Below the pieces are notes generated by a model. The model worked only from the letters and a program-made list of their open reading frames with translations, did no database searches and had not been told where the DNA came from. The position numbers and the translations under genes were made by a program. A stretch of DNA of 43,311 nt from JALONO01 sp038209965 (GTDB taxonomy: Bacteria; Bacteroidota; Bacteroidia; Cytophagales; Thermoflexibacteraceae): positions 1 through 43,311 of the forward strand of contig JBBQXF010000031.1 of assembly GCA_038209965.1 (NCBI GenBank). The letters are read 5' to 3'. Numbering within the stretch: the first letter of the stretch is position 1; every line of letters begins with the position of its first letter. Positions 16,281-24,751 of the stretch are shown in pieces.

Positions 16281-19200
16281 TTATTCTTCCAGCGTAATTT
16301 CCAATGCCAACCCACGGAGCTCATGGATCAATACATTGAACGATTCGGGGATATTGGGCTTGGGCATATTTTCACCCTTGACAATACACTCGTACGCTTT
16401 GGCCCGGCCCACTACGTCATCCGACTTCACGGTCAGGATTTCTTGTAAAATGTTAGAGGCGCCAAAAGCTTCCAAGGCCCATACCTCCATCTCGCCAAAA
16501 CGCTGGCCACCAAACTGAGCTTTACCGCCCAATGGTTGCTGGGTAATGAGCGAATAGGGGCCAATCGACCGGGCGTGCATCTTATCGTCCACCAAGTGGC
16601 CCAATTTCAAGATGTAGATGATCCCCACGGTAACGCGCTGCTCAAACTTCTCGCCAGTCAAGCCGTCATAAAGTTCGGTGCGGCCCCATTCGGGCAACTT
16701 GGCCAATGCCAGTTCCTTGGCTACTTCTTCTTCAGTCGCCCCGTCAAAAATTGGAGTGGCGTACTTGCGGTGCAATTTTTCCCCAGCCCAGCCCAAAACG
16801 GTTTCATAGATCTGGCCCAAGTTCATCCGCGAGGGCACACCCAACGGGTTTAGCACAATGTCAACTGGCTTGCCATCGGCCAAGAAAGGCATGTCCTCAT
16901 CGCGCACAATCCGGGCCACTACGCCCTTGTTGCCGTGACGGCCGGCCATTTTATCGCCTACTTTCAACTTGCGCTTCTTGGCAATGTACACTTTGGCCAA
17001 CTGAACTATGCCCGTGGGCAGTTCGTCACCCACTTCCAAGGTAAACCGCTCGCGTTTGAACTTACCGGTCAACTCGTTGCGTTTTACATTGTAGTTTTTG
17101 ACCAACTTCTGGATCAAACTGTTGATGTGGTCGTCGTCGGTCCAGTTATCGAGGTTAATGTCCGAAATCAGGTTTACTTCTTCGGGCACGTTATAGTTGC
17201 TCTCGTCGCGATAAGAGTTTTTGGCGGGGAACAGGTTGTTCTCAATCACCTTGTAGGCGAACTTAACCCCTTTGCCAATGATCTCATCACCAAACTTGTG
17301 GTTGATGCCCCGGCTGTTTTTGGCTTCCAGCAAGGTGGTCATCCGGCCGATCATGGCCTCGCGCAAGCGCGCCAACGCCCTGCCGTAGCGGGCCTTGAGT
17401 TGTTCAACTTCCCGTTTCATCCGGACGCGGAGTTCCTTGTCCTTTTTGGGGCGGGAAAACAACTTGGTCTCGATCACGACCCCACGCAGAGAGGGAGGTG
17501 CCTTCATAGATGCGTCTTTCACATCGCCGGCCTTGTCACCAAAGATGGCCCGCAGCAGTTTCTCCTCGGGAGTAGGGTCAGTTTCGCCCTTGGGGGTGAT
17601 TTTGCCAATTAGAATGTCGCCTTCCTTCACGTCGGCACCCACCCGGATAATTCCGTTTTCGTCAAGGTTGCGGACGGCATCCTCGCTAACGTTGGGAATT
17701 TCTGATGTCAGTTCTTCTTCGCCGCGCTTGGTGTCGCGCACTTCAAGTTCAAATTCTTCAATGTGGATAGAGGTGAAAATATCCTCCCGCACCACTTTCT
17801 CCGAGATAACGATCGCATCTTCAAAGTTATAGCCTTGCCAAGGCATGAAAGCAACTTTCATGTTCCGGCCCAGGGCCAGTTCGCCGCCCTGAGTAGCATA
17901 GCCCTCGCACAGCACATCACCGAGTTCTACCCGTTGGCCCCGGCCGACCATTGGCTTGAGGTTGATGCAGGTATCTTGGTTGGTGCGGCGGAACTTGGTC
18001 AGTTTGTAGGTGCTGTATTCACCATTGAAACTGATTAATTTTTGATCATCGGTCAAGTCATACTTGATAGTGATCTCATTGGCATCGACGTAGTGGACTT
18101 CTCCCTCGCCCTCGGCCAAAATGAGCGCCCGGGAATCGATGGCCAAGCGGCCTTCCAATCCAGTGCCGACAATGGGGGCTTGGGGGCGCAACAGCGGCAC
18201 CGCTTGGCGCTGCATGTTGGAACCCATGAGGGCCCGGTTGGCGTCATCATGCTCCAAAAAGGGAATCAACGAAGCCGCCACCGAAACGATCTGGTTCGGG
18301 GCCACATCCATAAACGACACTTCGGCCGGAGTTACCAGCGGGAAGTCCCCTTCAAAACGGGCCTTTACCTTGTCCACCAAGAAATTGCCCTCGACGCTGA
18401 TCCTGGCACTGGCTTGGGCGATGTTGAAAGTGTCTTCTTCTTCAGCAGTCAAATAGACAATCTCGTTATTGTTCAAATTCACCTTGGCATCGGCCACTTT
18501 GCGGTAGGGGGTCTCGATGAAGCCCATGCCGTTCACTTTGGCGTGAACACAAAGGGAGGAGATCAAACCAATGTTGGGGCCTTCTGGGGTCTCAATAGTG
18601 CACAACCGGCCATAGTGGGTGTAATGGACGTCGCGTACCTCAAAACCAGCCCGTTCGCGGCTCAAGCCACCCGGCCCAAGCGCAGACATACGACGCTTGT
18701 GGGTCACCTCGGCCAAGGGGTTGGTTTGATCCATGAACTGTGACAACTGGTTGGTGCCAAAGAATGAGTTGATCACCGAGGACAGCGTCCGGGCATTGAT
18801 CAAATCAACGGGCTTGAAGTCTTCATTATCGCGCACGTTCATGCGTTCTTTGATGGTACGGGCCATCCGGGCCAAGCCCACGCCAAATTGGCTGTAGAGT
18901 TGTTCGCCCACGGTGCGCACCCGACGGTTGCTCAAGTGGTCAATATCATCTACCACCGCTCGGGAGTTGATGAGCGTGATCAAGAACTTGATGATTTCAA
19001 TGATGTCGCCCTTGGTCAATACCCGGGTTTCCATCGAGGTGGTAGTGCCCAGCTTGCGGTTGATCCGATAGCGGCCCACTTCACCCAGGTCATAGCGTTT
19101 GTCACTAAAGAAAAGGCTTTGGATGATCTCACGGGCAGTTTGCTCATCGGGGGCCTCAGTGTTGCGCAATTGGCGGTAGATCTGTTCTACTGCTTCCTTC

Positions 19201-20156
19201 TCCGAGTTGGAGTTGTCCTTCTGGAGGGTATTATAAACAATGGCGTAATCTAAAATATTGATGTCCTCCCGGTGCATGATCACCGATTTGGAACCAGAGG
19301 ACAGGATCGTAGCGATGTCACCTTCTTCCAGTACGTGATCGCGCTCCAGCAGTACTTCGTTGCGGTCGATGGAAACTACCTCACCGGTATCCTCGTCAAC
19401 AAAGTCCTCGGTCCAAGTGCGCAGCACCCGGGCGGCCAACTTGCGGCCCACAATGTTTTTGAGGGTATTGGGAGTGGCGGCCACTTCTTCGGACAGCTCG
19501 AAAATGTCGAGAATGTCCTTGTCCGAGCCGTAACCAATGGCCCGCAGCAGCGTGGTAACGGGGAATTTCTTCTTGCGGTCGATGTAAGCGTACATGACGT
19601 TGTTTACATCGGTCGCAAATTCAATCCAGGAACCCTTGAACGGGATGATCCGCGCCGAGTAGAGCTTGGTCCCGTTGGTGTGCTTGCTTTGGGCAAAAAA
19701 CACGCCAGGGGAGCGGTGGAGTTGCGATACAATGACGCGCTCGGCCCCGTTGATCACAAATGAGCCGCGCTCGGCCATGTAGGGGATGTTGCCCAAGAAC
19801 ACTTCTTGCTCAATGGTTTGAAACTCCTCGTTGTCATCGTCATTGCAAGAAAGCCGGAGTTTGGCCTTGAGGGGCACGGAATAGGTGAGGCCCCGATCAA
19901 TACACTCGTCAACCGAGTATTTGGGCGGGTCGATCATATAGTCCACAAAATCCAGCACGAAGTTCTCGCGCGAATCGCTGATTGGGAAATTTTCTTTGAA
20001 AACCTTGAACAAGCCCTCACGTTGGCGCTTTTCCGCTGGAGTTTCCAATTGGAAAAAATCTTGGAAAGACTGCACCTGTAGATCAAGAAAGTCAGGGTAC
20101 TCTAAGTGGAGAACAGCGGAAGAAAAGTTCATTCTTCCATCAACGAATTTTGCCAA
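16281..20156 (-). CDS. rpoB: RNA polymerase beta subunit, free-standing
   Basis: This 1291-residue catalytic subunit of RNA polymerase is full length for the phylum. The rifampicin pocket is wild type at key sites: LSQFMDQTNPLAEVTHKRRM followed by SALGPGG, with Asp476, His486 and Ser491 (E. coli D516, H526, S531). Residue 520 is Thr in RLCTIETPEGPNIG, where Pro (E. coli P560) is usual. The GDKMAGRHGNKGV motif and the C-terminal IHELRGLALEI are intact. The first codon is TTG (MAKFVDGRMNF), giving the N-terminus expected by homology; an ATG at 20132 would remove eight residues. No rplL is upstream and no rpoC downstream, and terminators stand on both sides. A TTG-N20-TATATTTG promoter lies 53 nt upstream. 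Confidence 0.97.
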   Translation of the reverse strand: MAKFVDGRMNFSSAVLHLEYPDFLDLQVQSFQDFFQLETPAEKRQREGLFKVFKENFPISDSRENFVLDFVDYMIDPPKYSVDECIDRGLTYSVPLKAKLRLSCNDDDNEEFQTIEQEVFLGNIPYMAERGSFVINGAERVIVSQLHRSPGVFFAQSKHTNGTKLYSARIIPFKGSWIEFATDVNNVMYAYIDRKKKFPVTTLLRAIGYGSDKDILDIFELSEEVAATPNTLKNIVGRKLAARVLRTWTEDFVDEDTGEVVSIDRNEVLLERDHVLEEGDIATILSSGSKSVIMHREDINILDYAIVYNTLQKDNSNSEKEAVEQIYRQLRNTEAPDEQTAREIIQSLFFSDKRYDLGEVGRYRINRKLGTTTSMETRVLTKGDIIEIIKFLITLINSRAVVDDIDHLSNRRVRTVGEQLYSQFGVGLARMARTIKERMNVRDNEDFKPVDLINARTLSSVINSFFGTNQLSQFMDQTNPLAEVTHKRRMSALGPGGLSRERAGFEVRDVHYTHYGRLCTIETPEGPNIGLISSLCVHAKVNGMGFIETPYRKVADAKVNLNNNEIVYLTAEEEDTFNIAQASARISVEGNFLVDKVKARFEGDFPLVTPAEVSFMDVAPNQIVSVAASLIPFLEHDDANRALMGSNMQRQAVPLLRPQAPIVGTGLEGRLAIDSRALILAEGEGEVHYVDANEITIKYDLTDDQKLISFNGEYSTYKLTKFRRTNQDTCINLKPMVGRGQRVELGDVLCEGYATQGGELALGRNMKVAFMPWQGYNFEDAIVISEKVVREDIFTSIHIEEFELEVRDTKRGEEELTSEIPNVSEDAVRNLDENGIIRVGADVKEGDILIGKITPKGETDPTPEEKLLRAIFGDKAGDVKDASMKAPPSLRGVVIETKLFSRPKKDKELRVRMKREVEQLKARYGRALARLREAMIGRMTTLLEAKNSRGINHKFGDEIIGKGVKFAYKVIENNLFPAKNSYRDESNYNVPEEVNLISDINLDNWTDDDHINSLIQKLVKNYNVKRNELTGKFKRERFTLEVGDELPTGIVQLAKVYIAKKRKLKVGDKMAGRHGNKGVVARIVRDEDMPFLADGKPVDIVLNPLGVPSRMNLGQIYETVLGWAGEKLHRKYATPIFDGATEEEVAKELALAKLPEWGRTELYDGLTGEKFEQRVTVGIIYILKLGHLVDDKMHARSIGPYSLITQQPLGGKAQFGGQRFGEMEVWALEAFGASNILQEILTVKSDDVVGRAKAYECIVKGENMPKPNIPESFNVLIHELRGLALEITLEE

Positions 20157-20208
20157 GTTTTCGACAATTTATTGTGTAACGAATCGTATGAGAATACCTT
20201 TTAACTGG

Positions 20209-20239
20209 CAAATATAGCTTTATCAGTTGATTAGAACAA
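20209..20239 (-). promoter_or_regulatory. rpoB promoter, TTG-N20-TATATTTG
   Basis: On the minus strand, a TTG (20239-20237) is followed by a 20-nt spacer and an exact -7 box TATATTTG (20216-20209), then CC. This is the best-formed Bacteroidota promoter in the window. The leader to the TTG start would be about 46-50 nt. Confidence 0.7.
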
Positions 20240-20247
20240 GCTTGTTC
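20234..20247. promoter_or_regulatory. 14-bp perfect palindrome over the rpoB -33 element
   Basis: GAACAAGCTTGTTC is fully self-complementary and covers the -33 TTG of the rpoB promoter. It could be an operator, or chance. It lies between this promoter and the terminator of the upstream receptor gene. Confidence 0.4.
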
Positions 20248-20267
20248 CGCAATATTTGCAAAGAAAA

Positions 20268-20297
20268 ACCTTCATGGGAGAAAAATCCCATGAAGGT
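20268..20297 (-). terminator. terminator of the TonB receptor gene
   Basis: A 12-bp perfect stem (ACCTTCATGGGA) and a 6-nt loop are followed on the minus strand by TTTTTCTTTG. It begins 23 nt after the receptor stop and insulates rpoB from upstream transcription. Confidence 0.88.
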
Positions 20298-20320
20298 AGT
20301 GGTTGGTAACTAAAACGAGG

Positions 20321-23314
20321 CTAGTTCAAGAACTCATCAAAAGTGATTTGCAAGTAATACAAAGCACCGACGGAAGGGTTGCCCCAGGCTTGGCGGTAGC
20401 TTTGGCCCAGCACGTTGCTGCCCCCCAATTTGATAATGGACTTGATGGAAGGCACTTTGAGGCTGATCTGTGCATCCAGCGTGCTGAACGCGGGCATGAT
20501 GCTCTGGCCCGCAGTCGAGATGTTGGGACCCACGAACGATGACTGCCACAAAAACGACTCCTGCCAACGGTAGCTCAGGCCAAAGCTCAGGTTTTTCACC
20601 AAGTTGCGGTTGGCCAAGGTCAGGTTGTAGCGGTACTTGGGGGTGTTGAACTCAGGTTGGAAGCCTGTCAGGTCGGCTTCGTTGATGAGGGCATTATAGG
20701 CCACGTTGCCGCCCAAGGTGAAGCCCCGGGGCAGGGCATAATCGAGGCCCAAGGCCCAGCCTTGCGACCGCAGGGTCTCGGAACGGTTGGCGGGGAATGA
20801 AAACACATCCAATGCGCCGGCTGCGTTGGGCCGTACTACGTTCTGGGTGCCAATAAAGTTGGTGAAATTATTGAAATAATAGTAGGCATCGATGGACAAC
20901 TTATTGCTGATCAAGCTTTTGTAACCCACTTCATAGGTCAGCACTACTTCCGGGTCAAAATCCACGAACTGGTACCGCCGCCAAGCGGCTGGGTTGGTGG
21001 GGTTACCGATCACGCTGGTAGCATCAAACACAGTGCTTTGGCCATTTTGAATAAGGTTGTAGCGTTCGCGGAGCAGTGGCAGGCCACCAATGAGGCGGGC
21101 TTGGGGCGTGAGCAGATCGATGTACTGGTTCTGGGTGGTCGGGATGCGGAAGCCGCGCTGGAAGGAAGCCCGGAAATTGTGGGTTTTGGCCACTGTGAGC
21201 ACGGCCGAGGCACGGGGGTTTACTTGGCCCTTGAAATTGGCATTTTTATCGTAACGCACCGAGCCGGTCAACTTCAACCGTTCAAACAACAGCTTGCCCG
21301 CTTGCACATACCCGCCGTATTCGTTGATGTTGAATTCTTCACCGTCACTGTCACGGGCGAAAAGCGTGCCCTCGGAGTTGAGGGCATACTGGCGCACATT
21401 GCCGCCTACGATGATTTCTACCGTAGTGGGATCGATGAGGCTGCTGAAATTGTACATAAATTCCCCATGCCAGAGGTTGGTCTTGTCAGTGAACTTGGCC
21501 CCCACGCCTTGGGCATTGCCGGGAATGGCCCGGTTTTGCACGGCGTTTTTGGCGGTTTCAAATCCGGCACTGCCGGGCAACAAGCGGCCAGTTTCAGCCA
21601 AGGTCCGGGCCTGGTTGTGTAGGGCGTTCCATTGGGCCTGGGCGGCCGCTTGGGCTGCTCCAATGGCCGTGGCTGGGTTGGCGCCGCTTCCCAGTGCCCC
21701 CGCGAAGGTGGTGGCGTAGGTGGTAAGGGCTCCTTGGGCAAAAGTCCCAAAATATTGGGGGAACCATTGGGTGCTGGGCTTCCAAGCTTCGTTGATCCCT
21801 TGGCCCAAAATACCGGCGGCGTAAGATTCGCCCGACCGCTCTTGGGTGGTGTAGGCCCGCACGTAGAAGTTGCTGCCCCGTACTTCGGCCTTGAACTGGC
21901 TCAATGAGAAGTTGCGCAGCGAGTAGCGGTCGGCCCCGGTATAGACCGAAGTGCCCGTACCGTAGTTGCCTTGGAAAATGGCCTCTATCTTGTCATTGAT
22001 CCGGTAGTGGATGGCGGCATTTAGTTTCAAGCTCTTGGTGGTGTAGTCGGCCAAGTCGCGCTCTTCGTAGCCAGTGCGGGTAATGAACGAATTGTTGGCC
22101 CCGGGGATGATTTGGTTGAACACCTGCTGGGGTGTTTGCCCGGTCAATTGCAAAAGTGAGGCTCCCCCAATGCCGGGCAGGCCCTGTGGATAGCGGAAGG
22201 TGGCAATTGCGCCCAAAATCGGGGAAGTGCCACCTGCTCCGGTGCCTGGCTGGCCATTGCCAAACAAGCTTTGGTACATGTTGATCGTGGTCTCGTCGCC
22301 ATACGTGTTTACGCCGTTGTAGGCCGGGTTGTTGGTCCGGCTGCCAGTTTCGGCGTTGAAGCCATTGCGGAGGCTTTGGTCACGGGTGTCGGTGGCTTGC
22401 CAGTCGTTGGCCCGCAAGTAACTAGCATTCAATTTAAAGGCAAACTTGTTGTTAAAGGCTTTGGCGTAGCGGAAAGAGGCATCCACCATCCCGGTGGCCC
22501 CGAGGGCATCGTTGCTGCCGGCTTTCTTGCGGCCAGATTCGTTCATCAGGCCCGTTTTGACCGATGCGCTCAGTCCTTGATACAGGAAAGGACTTTTGCT
22601 GGTCATTAATAGAATGCCATTGATAGCGTTGGGACCGTACAGGGCTGAGGCAGCACCCGGCAGCAGTTCCAAGCCCTCCAAATCCAATTCACTGATTCCC
22701 ACGATATTGCCCACTGCGAAGTTGAGGCCGGGCGCTTGGTTGTCCATCCCGTCGATCATCTGGACTACGCGTACGTTGCCATTGGCCCCAAACCCACGGG
22801 TGTTGACCGATTGGAAAGTAAGGCTCTGGGTGCTCATGTCCACCCCTTTGAGGTTTTTAAGGGCATCGTAGAAGTTGGCCGCGGGCGTTTCGCGGATTTG
22901 CAGGATGTCCATCCGTTCAACGGATACGGGTGATTTGAGCACGCTCTCCTCTACCCGTGAAGCAGAAACCACCACTTCTTGACCCAAAATGGACTGGGGG
23001 GCCAATTCTAAAACGAGCGTGGCATTGTCAGTGGTCACTTCCACTTCTTTGCTCTGGTAGCCCACAATGGAGATTTGCAGCGTGAATGGCGGCGGGGAAC
23101 TTACCTTGAAAGTAAATTTGCCGTTCACATCGGACACCGTGCCCACCACTTTGTCTTTTACTTTGATATTTACCCCCACCAATGTTTCTTTGGTCTCAGC
23201 ATCGGCCACTGTGCCTGATACTGTGGTTTGGGCCCAGAGCGCGCCAGTCGCGACCAGCGAGAATACAAAAAACAAAATTGTGCTTTTTGTAATAAACTTG
23301 TAAAGTTTTTTCAT
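20321..23314 (-). CDS. TonB-dependent receptor with carboxypeptidase-regulatory domain
   Basis: This 997-residue outer-membrane receptor has a signal peptide ending GALWAQ (about residue 29). A regulatory-like beta domain follows (about 31-110: TVSGTVADAETKETLVGVNI), then EVVVSASRVEESVLKSPVSV as linker and TonB-box region. The plug (about 130-245) contains VNTRGFGANGNVRVVQMIDG and GAASALYGPNAINGILLMTS. A large barrel makes up the rest. One external loop carries an Ala/Gln-rich insertion (AIGAAQAAAQAQWNALHNQA, about residues 525-600). There is no SusD partner, so this is a stand-alone receptor, possibly for a metal chelate or cofactor. It forms a single-gene unit with its own terminator. The substrate is unknown. 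Confidence 0.92.
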   Translation of the reverse strand: MKKLYKFITKSTILFFVFSLVATGALWAQTTVSGTVADAETKETLVGVNIKVKDKVVGTVSDVNGKFTFKVSSPPPFTLQISIVGYQSKEVEVTTDNATLVLELAPQSILGQEVVVSASRVEESVLKSPVSVERMDILQIRETPAANFYDALKNLKGVDMSTQSLTFQSVNTRGFGANGNVRVVQMIDGMDNQAPGLNFAVGNIVGISELDLEGLELLPGAASALYGPNAINGILLMTSKSPFLYQGLSASVKTGLMNESGRKKAGSNDALGATGMVDASFRYAKAFNNKFAFKLNASYLRANDWQATDTRDQSLRNGFNAETGSRTNNPAYNGVNTYGDETTINMYQSLFGNGQPGTGAGGTSPILGAIATFRYPQGLPGIGGASLLQLTGQTPQQVFNQIIPGANNSFITRTGYEERDLADYTTKSLKLNAAIHYRINDKIEAIFQGNYGTGTSVYTGADRYSLRNFSLSQFKAEVRGSNFYVRAYTTQERSGESYAAGILGQGINEAWKPSTQWFPQYFGTFAQGALTTYATTFAGALGSGANPATAIGAAQAAAQAQWNALHNQARTLAETGRLLPGSAGFETAKNAVQNRAIPGNAQGVGAKFTDKTNLWHGEFMYNFSSLIDPTTVEIIVGGNVRQYALNSEGTLFARDSDGEEFNINEYGGYVQAGKLLFERLKLTGSVRYDKNANFKGQVNPRASAVLTVAKTHNFRASFQRGFRIPTTQNQYIDLLTPQARLIGGLPLLRERYNLIQNGQSTVFDATSVIGNPTNPAAWRRYQFVDFDPEVVLTYEVGYKSLISNKLSIDAYYYFNNFTNFIGTQNVVRPNAAGALDVFSFPANRSETLRSQGWALGLDYALPRGFTLGGNVAYNALINEADLTGFQPEFNTPKYRYNLTLANRNLVKNLSFGLSYRWQESFLWQSSFVGPNISTAGQSIMPAFSTLDAQISLKVPSIKSIIKLGGSNVLGQSYRQAWGNPSVGALYYLQITFDEFLN

Positions 23315-23548
23315 TTTCTTTAAATGATAGTTAAATTATTTACGATATTTGTTTTTACAACTGGGTTTTTAAAAATGGATGATTTTTAGGATGCATCTCA
23401 CTCAAACAAAAGAAATGAATTTGAAAGAGATTAGCAAAAAGTTTTTCTGATCACCATTGCCAGGCGACTTTTTTCATGCGGATTTCTGGGCCAAAGATCG
23501 GGCAAACCGGCCTGATCCAAGTTGTTTACCAAAACTTAACGGCTGGCC

Positions 23549-23581
23549 CTTGTTGAAATTGCCGGCCTTTCCCTACATTTG
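23549..23581 (+). promoter_or_regulatory. promoter TTG-N18/21-TACATTTG
   Basis: An exact -7 box TACATTTG (23574-23581) is preceded by TTGTTG, which gives 18 or 21 nt spacing. The box ends 5 nt before the ATG at 23587. Either the mRNA is nearly leaderless, or translation starts at the in-frame GTG at 23626. Confidence 0.6.
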
Positions 23582-23586
23582 CCCAG

Positions 23587-24168
23587 ATGTACCAACCTCA
23601 CACGCCTATTTATTGCTGCCACCACGTGCTCAGGGGCCTTTTGTTCGGACTGTTTGCGCTGGGCCTTAGCGCTTGTGCCGATCGTGGATCGACCGAGCAG
23701 GCCCAGCCCGTCTATTTTGACCTCGCGGGCCTGATCGGCCAGCAAGTGGCCCAGCTTGGGCAACTGCCCGCCAAAGCCACTAAGTCCACGCAAATGAACG
23801 GCAAGATTGATCGCCGTACCGGATTGATGGTCAACTGGGAACAGGAGTTGGCCTTATTTGCCAAGGCCGACCTCAACAAACCCGTATTGCGCGAGGCGTA
23901 TACGATCCAAAAAACGGCGACCGGCATTACCTACACAGCCAAAGAAAGCGGGCTGGTGGTTGAGTACCTACGCATTTCCGGCTTGGGGGCAGTGCCAGAC
24001 TCGGTGGCCATCCGCTACCATGAAAAAAACACTCTGTACCTCACCCAACGGGAAATGTATTTGACTTTTGCCAATGAACAATTGCGCTCTTATCGCATCA
24101 AAGGGTATCAGCAGATGGTCTTGAGCGATACTGTACATTATGCAGTAGAAGGGCAAGTGGAACAATAA
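23587..24168 (+). CDS. putative lipoprotein, unknown function
   Basis: This precursor of 193 residues (180 if started at GTG 23626) has a lipoprotein signal ending ALGLSAC (Cys30). The mature part begins with a polar linker, then helix YFDLAGLIGQQVAQLGQLPA. A mostly beta region follows (KIDRRTGLMVNWEQELALFA, YTIQKTATGITYTAKESGLV, EYLRISGLGAVPDSVAIRYH). The GTG start would give a more typical short signal (MLRGLLFGLFALGLSAC) and a normal leader after the promoter. I do not recognise a family. It is followed by a hairpin and then ribH on the same strand. Confidence 0.75.
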   Translation: MYQPHTPIYCCHHVLRGLLFGLFALGLSACADRGSTEQAQPVYFDLAGLIGQQVAQLGQLPAKATKSTQMNGKIDRRTGLMVNWEQELALFAKADLNKPVLREAYTIQKTATGITYTAKESGLVVEYLRISGLGAVPDSVAIRYHEKNTLYLTQREMYLTFANEQLRSYRIKGYQQMVLSDTVHYAVEGQVEQ

Positions 24169-24169
24169 A

Positions 24170-24205
24170 CGATTGGTTATCCAATCGCTGTTTTAGGTTT
24201 TTTAG
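24170..24205 (+). terminator. terminator after the lipoprotein gene
   Basis: CGATTGG-TTAT-CCAATCG forms a 7-bp stem directly after the stop codon. CTGTTTTAGGTTTTTT follows it. This is a modest rho-independent terminator. Confidence 0.65.
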
Positions 24206-24233
24206 GCCAATATAACCCCAAAACTAATTTGCT

Positions 24234-24710
24234 ATGTCGTCTGCCAATAAAAATTTGAGCTTGTTCAGCAACCGCAACTTGGGCGAAGTGGCTGATAAAA
24301 AATTTGCCATTGTCGTGGCCGAGTGGAATGAAGAGATTACCGAACGGCTCTACAACGGGGCGTACAGTACCTTGTTGAACGAAGGGGCCAAAGACGAGAA
24401 CATTATTCGCAAGAGCGTCCCGGGCAGCTTTGAGTTAAGCTTGGGTGCCCAGTATATGGCCCAGTGGAAAGAGATTGACGCGGTCATTTGCCTAGGGTGT
24501 GTGGTGCGCGGCGACACCCCCCACTTTGAGTTCATTTGTCAGGCCGCTGCGCAGGGCATCACCGAAGTGGGGCTCAAGTACAACAAGCCCATCGTGTTTG
24601 GGGTCATTACTGTCAACACAATGGAGCAGGCCCAAGAGCGGGCCGGGGGCATCCACGGCAACAAAGGGGACGAAGCCGCCATTACGGCGATTAAAATGTT
24701 GAATTTCTAA
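24234..24710 (+). CDS. ribH: 6,7-dimethyl-8-ribityllumazine synthase
   Basis: The enzyme condenses 5-amino-6-ribitylaminouracil with dihydroxybutanone phosphate in riboflavin synthesis. The 158-residue protein has the family pattern: FAIVVAEWNEEITERL (substrate-binding W-N), VPGSFELSLGAQYMA (the V-P-G-S/A-F/E-E loop), CLGCVVRGDTPHFEFICQAA with the catalytic His in TPHFE, and PIVFGVITVNTMEQAQERAG. Length and motifs are normal. The RND transporter gene follows after 41 bp and is probably co-transcribed, although a functional link to riboflavin is not evident. Confidence 0.96.
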   Translation: MSSANKNLSLFSNRNLGEVADKKFAIVVAEWNEEITERLYNGAYSTLLNEGAKDENIIRKSVPGSFELSLGAQYMAQWKEIDAVICLGCVVRGDTPHFEFICQAAAQGITEVGLKYNKPIVFGVITVNTMEQAQERAGGIHGNKGDEAAITAIKMLNF

Positions 24711-24751
24711 TTTTTTGATTGCTTTTGATTTTCAATTTTCTGGCTATTGAC

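Noticed and set aside
18701..18750. Possible rifampicin-resistance duplicate of rpoB
   Set aside because: The classic resistance sites (E. coli D516, H526, S531) are wild type and the gene looks like the housekeeping copy.
16935..19763. Several long plus-strand open frames opposite rpoB (for example 225, 233 and 163 codons)
   Set aside because: All are shadows of the conserved rpoB sequence. None has a start context or domain.
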